This document shows, in pieces, positions 10,054-19,102 of a stretch of 22,500 bases of DNA. Below the pieces are notes generated by a model. It searched no databases, had not been told where the DNA came from, and was given only the letters and a program-made list of their open reading frames with translations. The position numbers were made by a program, and so were the translations under genes. Source of the DNA: Trachelipus rathkii (lineage: Eukaryota > Arthropoda > Malacostraca > Isopoda > Trachelipodidae); NCBI GenBank assembly GCA_015478945.1, contig JABUQX010023027.1:1-22500 (forward strand), written 5' to 3'. The first letter of the stretch is position 1, and every line of letters begins with the position of its first letter.

Positions 10054-10300
10054 CAATATTATATATATACTATATATATTATATATATTTTCTATATATA
10101 TCTCATAAATTTATTATATTTAATATATATATATATAAATTATATATTTATATACTAATATATTATATATTATTATTATATATTCATTAAATAATTAATA
10201 ATATATATATATTATATATATATATATATATATTATATTATATATATATTATATATATTTAAATATATATTAATATATAATATAATTCTGTAAGATATAT
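9945..10300. repeat. (TA)n-rich centre of the palindrome
   Basis: Almost pure TA dinucleotide with ATTATATT interruptions. It is self-complementary and lies at the symmetry point near 10120. The flanks also mirror each other: ACTAATAATTAGAAATTTTA on the left against the reverse complement of TTTATCTAATTATTAATAGT on the right. There is therefore no unique spacer between the arms. Confidence 0.8.
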
Positions 10301-10742
10301 TATTATTTTATCTAATTATTAATAGTAATTGTTAATATATATATATTTTTTTATCTTAATATAAATGGGAATTATATTGTAAAATAAGAGTTTAAATAAA
10401 CGAACCCAAGGCTCAGGATATGAAAAAATCGTTGTTTGGTTCCTTACATACCAAAACGGAAGAAAACCGATAATTTACTGCGACGCACTCATACGAGGTC
10501 ATTATAAGAGAAATTAAGGATTACTTCCGTCACTTCCATAGACAATGGTTAGGTTCAATCATTTCTCTTCATTACACTACTTAAAGAGATCTTACCGATC
10601 AACGCAGTTTTCAGTTTTGAAAATATATTTATACAAGGTAATATACATTGATTCTCGAGTTTTTAGTCTATAGGCTTGGAATTACCTGTTTTCCGACCTG
10701 GTACTTAGGCTTAACATCAGCGCTGGATACAAAAAGCTTATG

Positions 10743-10769
10743 CCTAAATTTAGGCCTAAATTTAGGCCT
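10743..10769. repeat. Tandem self-complementary CCTAAATTTAGG units
   Basis: CCTAAATTTAGG is a perfect 12-base palindrome, and two overlapping copies occur in tandem followed by CCTAA. The other arm has one degenerate version near 9490 (TTTAGGCCTAAAATTTAA). Confidence 0.75.
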
Positions 10770-11598
10770 AACGTAGTTATTCCACCACTTTTAAAGAAAA
10801 AGGTCAGTTTGAAAAATTTGGAATTAGGTCTAAATCGGCCCGGGATACAAAAAAGGTTTATCCTAAATGTAGGCCTAAAGTAGTTTGATTTTCAACTCAC
10901 ATTTTAACTCAGAGAGAGGTCAGTTTCTATCTGTAAGGAGTGGCGAGTTTGTTGTGTTCTTATCTCGTGATGGATTGTCCAATGTACATAGAATAAATAA
11001 TAACTATAATAGATAAAGGCCGAAATTATTTAAAAAAATTTTGCATAATAATTTTAATTGGTCTAGACAGCCAGCGAATAATAGTAAATGTAAGTGAATA
11101 ATTGTTTATCATAATTACTAAATAAAACTTAGATGATTTTAATAAAATACATGTATGTTAGCAGAGAAGAACTATTTTGTTATTTTTAATTACTTAGTCT
11201 AATCATTATTGGCTCTATAGATGATCTAAGTCAGCCTAAGTCAATAGAACAAAACGATGGCATAGTCTTTGGTGAGAGGAGGTGTGTAGGGCTGGCTTAC
11301 TGGTTTTACTGAATTATTCAGCTTTAAGGTACGTAAAGATATATGTTTTAATAAAAATTTCATAAAAATTTTAGTAAAAAGATTAAAAGAGAGAAGCTTA
11401 AGTTCAATGGAAAATTCTATAAACAAACACAACTATTAACAGTTAATAATAAATTTCTGTTCAACAGATAATGATTGATTTACCTTATAGAAGTTTTAGA
11501 AACTTTGAAATAATTTTAGTTTATATTTGAATGAGTAAATATAAATGTACGTGTTTTATTTCAAAAAAATGACATTTTTTTTAATAAGTATACGTTAA

Positions 11599-11684
11599 TG
11601 TGTGTAGGGAGGTGTGTGGGCGTGTGTTCGTGTGCTGTGTGTTGTGTGTGGTGTGTGTGTGGTGTGTCGTGTGTGTGTGTGTGC
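11599..11684 (+). repeat. Imperfect (GT)n microsatellite
   Basis: GTGTGT with interruptions, the mirror partner of the CA tract in the left arm. The minus-strand open frame across it (11561-11881) has a His/Thr-rich tail that comes from the repeat and is not a gene. Confidence 0.8.
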
Positions 11685-11847
11685 CTAAATAACAATAGGC
11701 ATGAAGTAAAGAACCTACTACGTATACGATTGTAAAAAATTAGAAGAGAGTTAGACAATAAAATAATAAGTATAATAATAATGATCTGTAAAGAAATAAA
11801 ATAAAAATATAAAAGAAAACCTAATGTTAATGAATAATATATGATTA

Positions 11848-12440
11848 AAGCAGTAAAGCGTGTGTTAAAGCAGTAAAGCATGAGTTAGCAAGTAAAACAT
11901 ATGAGTTAAAGCAGAAACCAGTAAAAAAAAGCATACTAATCCCTTGTTGTGACTATGTAACACCTCTATTGGGGCTTTACTGTTTTAAGGGGTATTGTAT
12001 GTATAAATTAGAGTTAGCAGTTAAGAACTATTACGGTTTACAACTGGAACTAAGAAACATTTACCAGAAATTCTTTCAATCCCTACAATGACCCATCTTG
12101 ATTTAACTGATTTACTGTTTTTAAGGGTTGTATGTTAGTAATATATGAGCCTCTAATAGCAGAAAACCTTTGAGTTAAGCAGTAACATGGTTAGGCAGTA
12201 AGCAGTAAAACAAAAGCATACTAACTCTCTTGTTGTTGTAACACCTCTTTGATTTACGGATTTACTGCTTTAAGGTATGTAATTTATAAATATGTGAGTT
12301 AAAAGCAGTAAAGCATATGAGTTAAAGCAGTAACATGAGTTAAAGCAGTAAGCCAGTAACAAAGCATACTATCCCTTAGTGTTAGGTACGCCTTTATGAT
12401 TTACTGATTTAACTGCTTTAAGGTATGTTATGTTAATGTT
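11848..12440 (+). repeat. Nested minisatellite of GTTAAAGCAGTAAAGCATGA units
   Basis: A roughly 20-nt unit (GTTAAAGCAGTAAAGCATGA) lies inside a longer unit of about 140-160 bases. The longer unit also contains AAAGCATACTAATCCC, GTAACACCTCT, TGATTTACTGATTTACTG and CTTTAAGGTATGT. GCATACTA landmarks fall near 11930, 12207 and 12364. The central copy is the most diverged. The left arm carries the same array in reverse complement. Confidence 0.75.
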
Positions 12441-12674
12441 TTTAATAAATTGTACAATTGTAGTCAATTAAAATGTCTGTAATCACTATCAGACCTCTGT
12501 TTTTTTCTGTCTTCCATATAATTTTTACAAATTTTATAAATTAAAAAGTATAAGTAAAATTCAAGATGTTGTATGAGTTCAGTTTTAGGTCGCGAAAAAT
12601 GTCTTCTTTAATAAAATGTCTTAGCTATAAATAAATGTAATGACTCATTAGTACTATTATATACTTTTTTTTCA

Positions 12675-12880
12675 TCGTGACGGGAATTATTGGCGCCTGG
12701 CGGCGCGCACGCGCGGGGTGGGTATGCGCGGACTGGCGACCTGGGCGCACGCGGCGGCGGTTACGCGGAAATATTGCGCCTGCGGGCCGACGCGCGGGGG
12801 GACGCGGCGGACGCCAACTGCGGGTGCGGGGCCTCCATCCTTTGTGGGGAGGGGCTTGCTGCGTCCTGTGGTCAGCTTAA
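12675..12880 (+). other. GC-rich, CpG-dense pocket in the right arm
   Basis: Very GC- and CpG-rich (GGCGGCGCGCACGCGCGGGG, GCGCACGCGGCGGCGGTTAC) inside AT-rich DNA. It ends with GGCCTCCATCC and GGGGAGGGGCTTGC, which is the reverse complement of the left-arm pocket. Two overlapping plus-strand open frames of 67 and 82 codons are Arg/Gly/Ala-rich, as expected of any GC-rich DNA, and show no motif. A CpG-island remnant or a piece of a GC-rich repeat is possible; I cannot name it. Confidence 0.65.
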
Positions 12881-12944
12881 TGAGCTAGGAAACATCAATG
12901 TTCTTTGGTGTGGGGTAGAAAAGGCTAGAAACGGTTAGAAAATG

Positions 12945-13090
12945 TATCAAAGATGAATCATCAATATGATGGTATCAAGATGACGTCATCCAAGGATGAT
13001 CATCAAAGATGAACCTGTCAAAGTTGAGGCAATGCTGTGCATTAATGCTGAGCATCAAAGTTGAGGGGCATCAAAGTTGAGGCATCCAAA
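12945..13090 (+). repeat. CATCAAAGTTGAGG-type short tandem repeats
   Basis: Degenerate units CATCAAAGATGAAC, GTCAAAGTTGAGGCA and CATCAAAGTTGAGG recur several times. A perfect TGACGTCA palindrome lies at 12981-12988. The left-arm partner is 6882-6990. Confidence 0.65.
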
Positions 13091-13320
13091 TATCGAGTGT
13101 GTGAGTGTAAGTGTAAGTGTAATCTGTGTGGTGGGTGTGAGTGTAAGTGTATTGTGTGTGTGTTAGTGTATGACGAGTGTATATGGTTTAATGTTAAGTG
13201 TGTCTATGGAGAGTGTAAGTGCTTATTAAAGTGTCTATAGTGTGTATAGTGCTCATTAGGTGAATGTGTTATAGCTACTGTTAGTAGTGTGAGTGTGTAG
13301 GTGTGTGAGTGTAGGTGTTT
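13090..13320 (+). repeat. GTGTAAGTGT-type degenerate GT-rich repeats
   Basis: Units such as GAGTGTAAGTGT and GTGTCTATAGTG recur irregularly. The mirror partner is 6590-6880. Confidence 0.65.
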
Positions 13321-13324
13321 GAAT

Positions 13325-13485
13325 AGGCAGTTAATATAGTATAATATAATATATTCTTTATATATAAATATATATATATATATTATATATATATACATAT
13401 ATATAATAATTGGTTTTATTATATATACCTAAAAATTAATTAATTTTTTATAATACTTTATATAATTATTATTTTATTTAGGCTA
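13325..13485. repeat. AT-only tract with (TA)n
   Basis: TA and AAT microsatellite without coding content, lying between the GT-rich block and the complex segment that starts near 13490. Confidence 0.7.
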
Positions 13486-13634
13486 TAAGTGATAGAAAAG
13501 GCTAACTCTAGTAGGAAAAGCATCCTAGCAGTTGTTATCATACACAGTCGAATCCTCAATACTTATAAACTAGGGGTGACCCATATTAGGCTATTTAGGC
13601 TAGGGAGGCTAAAAAGGATTGAAAAAGGGCTAAG

Positions 13635-13725
13635 TTGGCACTATGTGGCACTCATTGCCACTCACTTGGCACACTTGGCACCACTTGGCACTCACTTTGG
13701 CACTCATTGGCACTCATTGGCACTT
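13635..13725 (+). repeat. TTGGCACTCA decamer array
   Basis: About eight degenerate copies of TTGGCACTCA in tandem, several exact (CATTGGCACTCATTGGCACT). The plus-strand open frame across it ends in a His/Ala/Leu-rich repeat and is an artefact. Left-arm partner is 5930-6080. Confidence 0.8.
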
Positions 13726-13924
13726 CACGTTGGGTCATGGGCCTAATCTACCCTCTGGATCATCAGCATAAATACTTTCTTGCATTGTTTTCTAAGTAGA
13801 TAAATGAATTTCTGTACGTCTATAGACCTTAGGAAGCGATCGATGATGGCGAGGATAAGTCAGAGTGTTTTTAAATGCGTAGTATTCTTGGTATACCATG
13901 TAATGAATTACGGTTACATAGTGA

Positions 13925-14095
13925 AGTAGTTAGTGTAAGTGTTGTGTGTGGTTGTGTGTGTGTGTGTAAGTAAATCTGTGTGGTAGATAATCTTGGTGTA
14001 AGTAAATCTGTGGTGTGTTGATGTGTTAAGGTAATCTGTGTGGGTAATATCTGTGTGTGTGTGTTGTGTGATGTGTGTGTGTGTGTGTGGTGTTG
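13925..14095 (+). repeat. GT-rich repeats with GTAAGTAAATCTGTG units
   Basis: GTGTGTG runs interspersed with GTAAGTAAATCTGTGTGGT-like units (three copies near 13967, 13998 and 14028). Confidence 0.7.
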
Positions 14096-14104
14096 CTTAA
14101 GGGA

Positions 14105-14820
14105 GAACATATATGATATATATATATATATATAATATATATATATAATATTAATATAATATTATAATATATTATATATTATATTTATACTATATTTAAG
14201 GATTATATATATTATATATATATATATAAAAATGTTTATATTTATATTAAATATATAATAAATATATTTATAATTATATAGTATTTTGTTGGGTAGTGTG
14301 GTTTGTACTGTGGGTATGTCTCGATACGCACCAATGGTGACTTTTCTTACTGTCTCTATTATCTTAGATCGACTTAATGTTTAATATATTTATATTCTAA
14401 TTTACTACCTAATATATATAAAAAAAATCTACTATTAGTATCAATATATTAATATAATTATATATATATTAATATTTAGTATTTATAATATATATTATAG
14501 TTTAGATGATTGAAATTAATAGGCAACTTAGATCGGCGTCTGTTTTGTGTCCAAAGGATACCGTCACGTGCCTATTCTAGAGACAAATAATTATTTTTAC
14601 GTTATTTTAAATCTGTTGTAGAAGGAATATTAAAAAAAAAAAAAACAATTCTTTGGTATGAGAATTATTATTATTTTATTCACATTTTTTGGTTTAATAA
14701 TTTTCGTATATAATTATATATGATTATTATTAAGTGTTAAGGTTATTATTTTATCCGTATTATTATTATGAATTATGATTATTATTAATTGATTGTTATA
14801 TTATTAATCGGTTTGATTAA
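14105..14820. other. AT-rich outer right arm, no gene
   Basis: TA and ATT microsatellites interrupted by two short complex scraps, 14281-14375 and 14520-14580. No convincing mirror of these scraps was found by eye in the left arm. A 14-base A run lies at 14632-14645. Confidence 0.6.
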
Positions 14821-14834
14821 ACTGGAGCATTAAT

Positions 14835-14910
14835 AGCAAGTAACTGCCTCGAAATGCTGCGCACGCAGACAAAATCTCTCTCTCTCTCTCTCGTCCGTTC
14901 TCTCTCTCTC
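14835..14910 (-). repeat. CT-rich block plus conserved core, outer palindrome marker
   Basis: Reverse complement of the GA-rich marker at 2918-2996. It reads AGCAAGTAACTGCCTCGAAA, GCTGCGCACGCAGACAAAAT and (CT)n on the plus strand. Confidence 0.85.
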
Positions 14911-15290
14911 TATATATATATATTATATATATACCGGAGGATTAATATATATATATTATATACTATCTTATGATTAAGTAGTTAGAATATTATATATATA
15001 TATTTATATATATTATATAATTTTATACATATAATATATTATTTTCTATGTATATTAATATATATATATAAAATCATAATATAAATATATATAAAGTATA
15101 ATTATTATTTTATTTATTTATTATTATGGTATTTATTTTATATAGATATATTTATTATTATTATATTATTTTTATTATTTATTTCATTATTATTTATTTA
15201 ATAGCTATATTATTATTATTTATCTGATATTATTAGTAATTATTATAACATCGTTCTCAATTTTATTTTAATTTGGAAATTAATTTATTA
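14911..15290. repeat. AT-only tract closing the right arm
   Basis: TA then ATT repeats. The block TCCAAACTTCATAGCGTTGG just right of it mirrors 2145-2180. Confidence 0.7.
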
Positions 15291-15479
15291 TTTCTCCAAA
15301 CTTCATAGCGTTGGAAACGTGTGGGTAAAAGGTCAGGGTTGCCTTGCGTGGTGGGGTCCGGGTTTTATTGTTGGAATACTGACCCGGATAGGGGTAGAGG
15401 GTGAAGAGGTTAATTGGTAGGGAGTGGGATAGTGGGTAAGAAACACATTGAAAAGGGACGGTGACAATTGCTGAGTCAT

Positions 15480-15560
15480 GAAACGCTGATGGGTGGTGTG
15501 GTGTGGTGTGTGGTATTGTGGTGTGTGTGTGTGGTGTGTGTGTGGTTAGGGTGTGTGCCT
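15480..15560 (+). repeat. (GGTGT)n/(GT)n tract
   Basis: GGTGTGGTGTGGTGTG then GTGTGTGTGG. It lies outside the palindrome, in the G-rich segment 15310-15560. Confidence 0.75.
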
Positions 15561-15614
15561 TAAGTTAGGAGATACATAGAAGGTAGTTACCTAGGTATGT
15601 CGCTATACTTAAGG

Positions 15615-15835
15615 TTGAAAAAGGTCAAGGAAAAATTAGTGGTGGCCAAAATTTGACCATGGAAGGACCAAAGGGGGGCGTAATAGGGTACGTACGACGC
15701 GAGCTTCGCCTCCGTCTAGCACCCTTCTTCGAAGGGGCCAAAAAGGTCAAGGCAAAAAATTACAAGGCCCAAAAAAGGGTCAAGGCAAAAAAGGTCAGGG
15801 GCAGGTAAAAAGCGCTGGGGTCAAAATGACCAACA
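15615..15835 (+). repeat. AAAAGGTCAAGGC repeats around a small hairpin
   Basis: Copies of AAAAAGGTCAAGGCAAAA or close variants lie near 15619, 15739, 15775 and 15788. Between them, CCCTTC-TTC-GAAGGG (15722-15736) is a perfect 6-bp stem with a 3-nt loop. Purpose unknown. Confidence 0.65.
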
Positions 15836-16070
15836 CGAACGGAATGTGGTTCCTACTACTTCCATACAAGGGCGGATGAGATCCTTGTATAGCTGGAGCA
15901 CGAAGAGGAAAAAGTTTCGCAGTTTTAAACAAATTTAACATCTATATCTGCCCTTGCATATCGTTATTATCAATTCTTACAAGACATTTTTTGTATGTAT
16001 TATAAGGGCAAATCGATATTTATATTGTCAACAGGAGAACCGAGAGACGTCGAAAGAGATAGGAAGTTAG

Positions 16071-16322
16071 GTGTCTCAGAGAAGGAGATTTGTGGAAGAA
16101 GTTGAGTTTTTAAGAATGAATTTCACAAGGTTAGACGAACCCAACCCGGAAATTCTATCAGATCAGCGAGAAATAGATCGGAAGATTAGGACGAAGAGGA
16201 CAATATCTAAGAATAAAGAAGTAGCAGAATTGAATGCGTTGAAGAATGAAGGGTCGAGTCATGGCATATGTAGTGAAATATGGGTTAGATGTGCCGGTAG
16301 AGAGATACTTAATGAAAAGTAG
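16071..16322 (+). CDS. Orphan charged open frame, weakly supported
   Basis: 83 codons rich in Arg, Lys and Glu (QRRRFVEEVEFLRMNFTRL at the start). The frame opens at a GTG directly after a TAG, so no start is identified; the first ATG is about 30 codons in. A second frame overlapping its end (16246-16431) reads VKYGLDVPVERYLMKSR with similar charge, which could mean one frameshifted remnant. I recognise no domain, signal peptide or membrane segment. It might be an exon or a decayed mobile-element piece, or chance. Composition is less AT-biased than the neighbours, which is the only support. Confidence 0.2.
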   Translation: MSQRRRFVEEVEFLRMNFTRLDEPNPEILSDQREIDRKIRTKRTISKNKEVAELNALKNEGSSHGICSEIWVRCAGREILNEK

Positions 16323-17005
16323 GATAGTGGAGAAGAAGACCCCTGACGTTACAATTAATTCTTTCAAACTTAGCATAATCTTTGTTTTCTTCTCATGCAA
16401 AATGAACGTTTTGCTTAATTGTTTATTTTAATATTTTCATTTCTTATCTTTTCCATCACTCTTAAAGCCTTTAGTATCATTCTAAATTATAGAAAAAATG
16501 TAAAAAAAAATATTTCATCTGCGCCAATAAAATCATAAGGTCTTATCACAATTATATACATATATAATATACATATATATATATATAAGTATCTATATAT
16601 ATATATTATATATATATATTTTATATATATATTATATATTATTATATATATATTTATTTATATATAATTTTTATGGGGATAGATGAAGTAGATAATCTTA
16701 TTGGCTTTATAGATAGAAGAGAGGGATCTTATATATATAGAATCGTTCTTCATTCATGGCTTTCTTTTAATATTATAGCTTGACCATATTTTTGCATCCA
16801 CTGTCTTTATTATATTATTATTATTATTTTATAAATCTCTTATTATTATTATTATTATTCATTTAATATTATTATTATTTTATTAATAATTAATAATGAT
16901 AATATTATAATATATTCATATATAATATATTATTTTATTTTTATATTATTATTATTAATAAATTATTATTAATTATTATTTTATATGATATATATATATA
17001 TATAT
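16323..17005. other. AT-rich gene-free stretch with TA and ATT microsatellites
   Basis: TA repeats at 16555-16670 and 16988-17010, ATT repeats at 16810-16985. Nothing coding is supported. Confidence 0.65.
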
Positions 17006-18240
17006 ATATAATTAAAATTCAACTATAACGATAACTTCTCAATGTGTATAAGTTCATTAAAGACCAGAAAATCTTTCGTCAAACTTCTCCAATAGAAAAA
17101 TATGTCACTTTCAGAATATTTAAAAGTGGGGTAACCGCAATTTGTGAAATTCAACTCGTTTGAACTCTCAACTTCTTTTCTCCTCTCTAAAACACTTCCA
17201 TTCCTATCCTTTTGCGGTTCTAATGTTCTGCTAAACAAACGAAATCATTCTTGGACTAAAACATAAATAGTGAATTGTCTTGGAGACTTAACATTACATC
17301 GGTTGCTAAAATGGCCACAAAGAAGCTGGAATTCTGTTTAGATTGCGTGATTTTTTCTCTGCTGAGATATTCCCAATGTATATCGGGGTTTTATGTGCCC
17401 TGTTGGGATACTGTCTCACACAATTGCGGGGATCCGGTTCCACCCACTGTTTTTGGATAGAGTTAAGAAGCTAATAGGCTAAGAGGCTGTAAACTGTCCC
17501 ATCACTTTTCTGACTCCCTCGCACGTTCTTGACTCTCTTTTGATTCACATGCGACTGGACGTTGGTTCGCCGAGCTTATCTTTTTATATAGGTTATTACA
17601 CAGGCAAAGTCTCAAGAATTGACTTCGGATTCTCACATGCGGTCCGCTCCTCGTATCACACGCGGTGCCTTTTTTTCTCCATTTCATCAGTTGAAAATTG
17701 TCGTGAATCTTGAGACTAAAGGATTATTATCATTCGTGGTATCTATTCGTTCTTTTCCAGCATCTGTTTTTTGTGGACTCTTTATTCTTCTTCATTTTAT
17801 CTATTGCATATAATCTTCTCTTTTGTCCGCGTCTGCGCTCACTACTGAGGGTAATTGCGTTAGGTCAGTGAAAGGGTTTGTTTACTTTTCCATTTATTTT
17901 AATTTTTGTTTTTCTTTTTGTATTGTTTTTTTTAAATTTTATTTCTTTTTTTTGCCCCTATTTTTGGAATAAAAAAAGTTCCGAACAATTAAGTGTGGGG
18001 GCTTACAGTCTCTGGAGGTTAAAAAGTGAGTGTCGGTCATTTCTTTCAGTAATGTCGCTCGCGGATTCTCTCCTTTGAAAACTAAGAGAATAACTAGCCC
18101 TGTGAATATTATTTCACTTCTAGATTAAGAGCTTTATTGAATGACTTGTATAATTGGTTGCATATTTTTTTTTGGCTATATTATAATCATTATATATTTT
18201 AAATTATTTACAAATATTTATATATCGTTCCCACAATTAA
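17006..18240. other. AT-moderate unique DNA, no gene recognised
   Basis: This is the most complex, least repetitive stretch of the window. Short open frames (17023-17238 minus, 17275-17460 plus, 17502-17687 minus, 17619-17813 plus) of 61-71 codons show no recognisable motif or start context, and those near 17620-17690 overlap on opposite strands. A T-rich run spans 17876-17960. It could be intron or UTR of a host gene, but no exon pair with clear splice signals was found. Confidence 0.45.
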
Positions 18241-18243
18241 TTT

Positions 18244-18297
18244 CATTTCCCTGAAGATGCCTCGAGTTTGGGGCGAAATATTTGAAAATATAAAATG
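18244..18297 (+). ncRNA. Hammerhead-like fold candidate
   Basis: CTGAAGA (18251-18257) matches the hammerhead core CUGANGA. GCCTC (18259-18263) pairs with GGGGC (18270-18274) as stem II, followed directly by GAAA (18275-18278). ATATT/AATAT (from 18278, closing at 18291) could form stem III, ending in T then A as needed for a cleavage triplet. Stem I is poor: CATTT (18244-18248) can pair with AAATG (18293-18297), but two C remain unpaired beside the core, and a T is bulged at 18258. Small hammerheads are known in Penelope-like retroelements; this one may be a decayed relative or a coincidence. Confidence 0.25.
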
Positions 18298-18659
18298 TTT
18301 CAACAAACTCTTAAGTCCTGAAGAAATGATCTCGCCAGGAATAATAATTCTCTTCTTAGCTTTCAAAGGAAAGAGAATCCAACGAGCTACTCTGAGAGGA
18401 AAGTCCTACCTTTTCACCTCCAGGATGATGTAGCCTTCATTTTAGGTTGTTCTGGACTTATGGCACCTCTTATCTAGGAGTGGATGACTTTTACTGTGAA
18501 GAAGTCTAGATGAAAGATTTCAGTTTTGTCTTTTATGTTAGAACCTTTTTGACGCTTTTCGTGAAGTCCTTCATTGCTGAATTTTAAATTTTTATTTTTT
18601 GTGCATTGTTTAATTCAGCTTTTTTTTAATATTGTGATTTATTAACAAAACATTATTAA

Positions 18660-18676
18660 TTTTTTTTTTTTTTTTT
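18660..18676. repeat. Poly(T) run of 17
   Basis: Uninterrupted T run, poly(A) on the minus strand. It could mark the 3' end of a retroposed minus-strand copy, but no such body is recognisable. Confidence 0.7.
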
Positions 18677-18699
18677 GCTGTGCTAGTCATTTTTATGCA

Positions 18700-18943
18700 A
18701 GATAAGAATATAAGAAATAATAAGAATATAGAATAAAAACAAGAACAGTAGAATAAGAATACGAAGAAAAGAACAAAATAATATAACAAGAACAAGAAAA
18801 GAACAAGAAAAGAATAGAATGAATAAGAAATAGATATAAGATAAGTGAGAAAGAGAAGAAGAGAAGAGAGAGAAGAGAAGAAGAAGAAGAAGAGAAGAAG
18901 AAGAAGAAGAAGAAGAAGAAGAAGAAGAAGAAGAAGAAGAAAT
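18700..18943 (+). repeat. Polypurine tract ending in (AAG)n microsatellite
   Basis: AAGAATA-type purine-rich sequence grades into AGAGAAG and then a pure AAG/GAA triplet run of about 14 units at 18895-18942. The strand is almost free of pyrimidines from 18830 to 18943. Minus-strand open frames across it encode poly-Ser and Leu/Phe runs, which are artefacts. Confidence 0.85.
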
Positions 18944-18959
18944 TATTATAAAAAATAAT

Positions 18960-19100
18960 GTTATAACTACCACCTACGATCTACTCAAGAAATAATTTTT
19001 TTTTCGAATACCTCAAAAGATGAATCCCGAGCAATTATTCTTTCCATTATGTCGCAGTGAAAAGCTCGTTTTATGGTTTTCTCAAAAAAGATACATAAAA
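18960..19100. other. Short unique stretch, nothing seen
   Basis: AT-moderate sequence with no repeats or coding signal. Confidence 0.4.
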
Positions 19101-19102
19101 CA

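Larger units (their letters stand above)
2140..10120 (+). repeat. Left arm of a giant imperfect inverted repeat (palindrome)
   Basis: Landmarks of this arm occur in reverse complement and mirror order in 10121-15325. Anchor pairs read by eye are: 9813-9855 with 10385-10428; 8989-9000 with 11242-11260; 8679-8746 with 11486-11547; 8334-8393 with 11806-11862; 7168-7219 with 12830-12880; 6882-6990 with 12995-13090; 6708-6750 with 13186-13223; 6249-6276 with 13501-13531; 2918-2996 with 14835-14910; and 2145-2180 with 15290-15323. Blocks are near identical over 20 to 40 bases and separated by small indels. The outer part (3000-5700) is expanded AT-rich DNA relative to the other arm. Confidence 0.85.
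10121..15325 (-). repeat. Right arm of the giant imperfect inverted repeat
   Basis: This is the reverse complement of the left arm, with the same order of landmarks seen outward from the centre: CGTTTATTTAAAC block, TTAGGCCTAAA block, GT tract, GTTAAAGCAGTAA minisatellite, GC-rich pocket, CATCAAAGTTGAGG repeats, GT-rich block, TTGGCACTCA repeats, and a CT-rich block with GTCTGCGTG in reverse. Distance from the centre equals that of the left arm within about 15 bases out to 1.4 kb. It falls behind by about 200 bases at 2.9 kb, 465 at 3.4-3.9 kb and 2.4 to 2.8 kb at the outer anchors. Flanking DNA beyond 15325 does not match the reverse complement of 1-2140. Confidence 0.85.

Noticed and set aside
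11561..11881. 106-codon minus-strand frame with a His/Thr tail
   Set aside because: The tail is translated GT/CA microsatellite and the remainder is AT-rich hydrophobic residue strings.
12677..12938. Two overlapping Arg/Gly/Ala-rich open frames in the GC pocket
   Set aside because: GC-rich DNA lacks stop codons by chance. There is no motif, both frames are equally open, and the mirrored pocket in the left arm does not preserve either frame.
12981..12988. Perfect TGACGTCA (CRE-like site)
   Set aside because: It lies in an ATGA/TCATC-rich simple repeat, and the mirrored arm has only GGACGTCT, so chance is enough.
13489..13746. 85-codon plus-strand frame
   Set aside because: The second half is the TTGGCACTCA decamer array and the mirrored left-arm copy is not open.
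17500..17830. LTR or promoter (TATATAGG near 17585 and TCAGT-like initiators)
   Set aside because: No matching second copy, no TG...CA ends and no adjacent retroelement genes; single TATA words are expected by chance in AT-rich DNA.
18610..18973. Minus-strand frames with poly-Ser and Phe/Leu-rich stretches, like a membrane protein
   Set aside because: They are translations of GAA/AAG and AAGAATA repeats. Hydrophobicity comes from T-rich codons.
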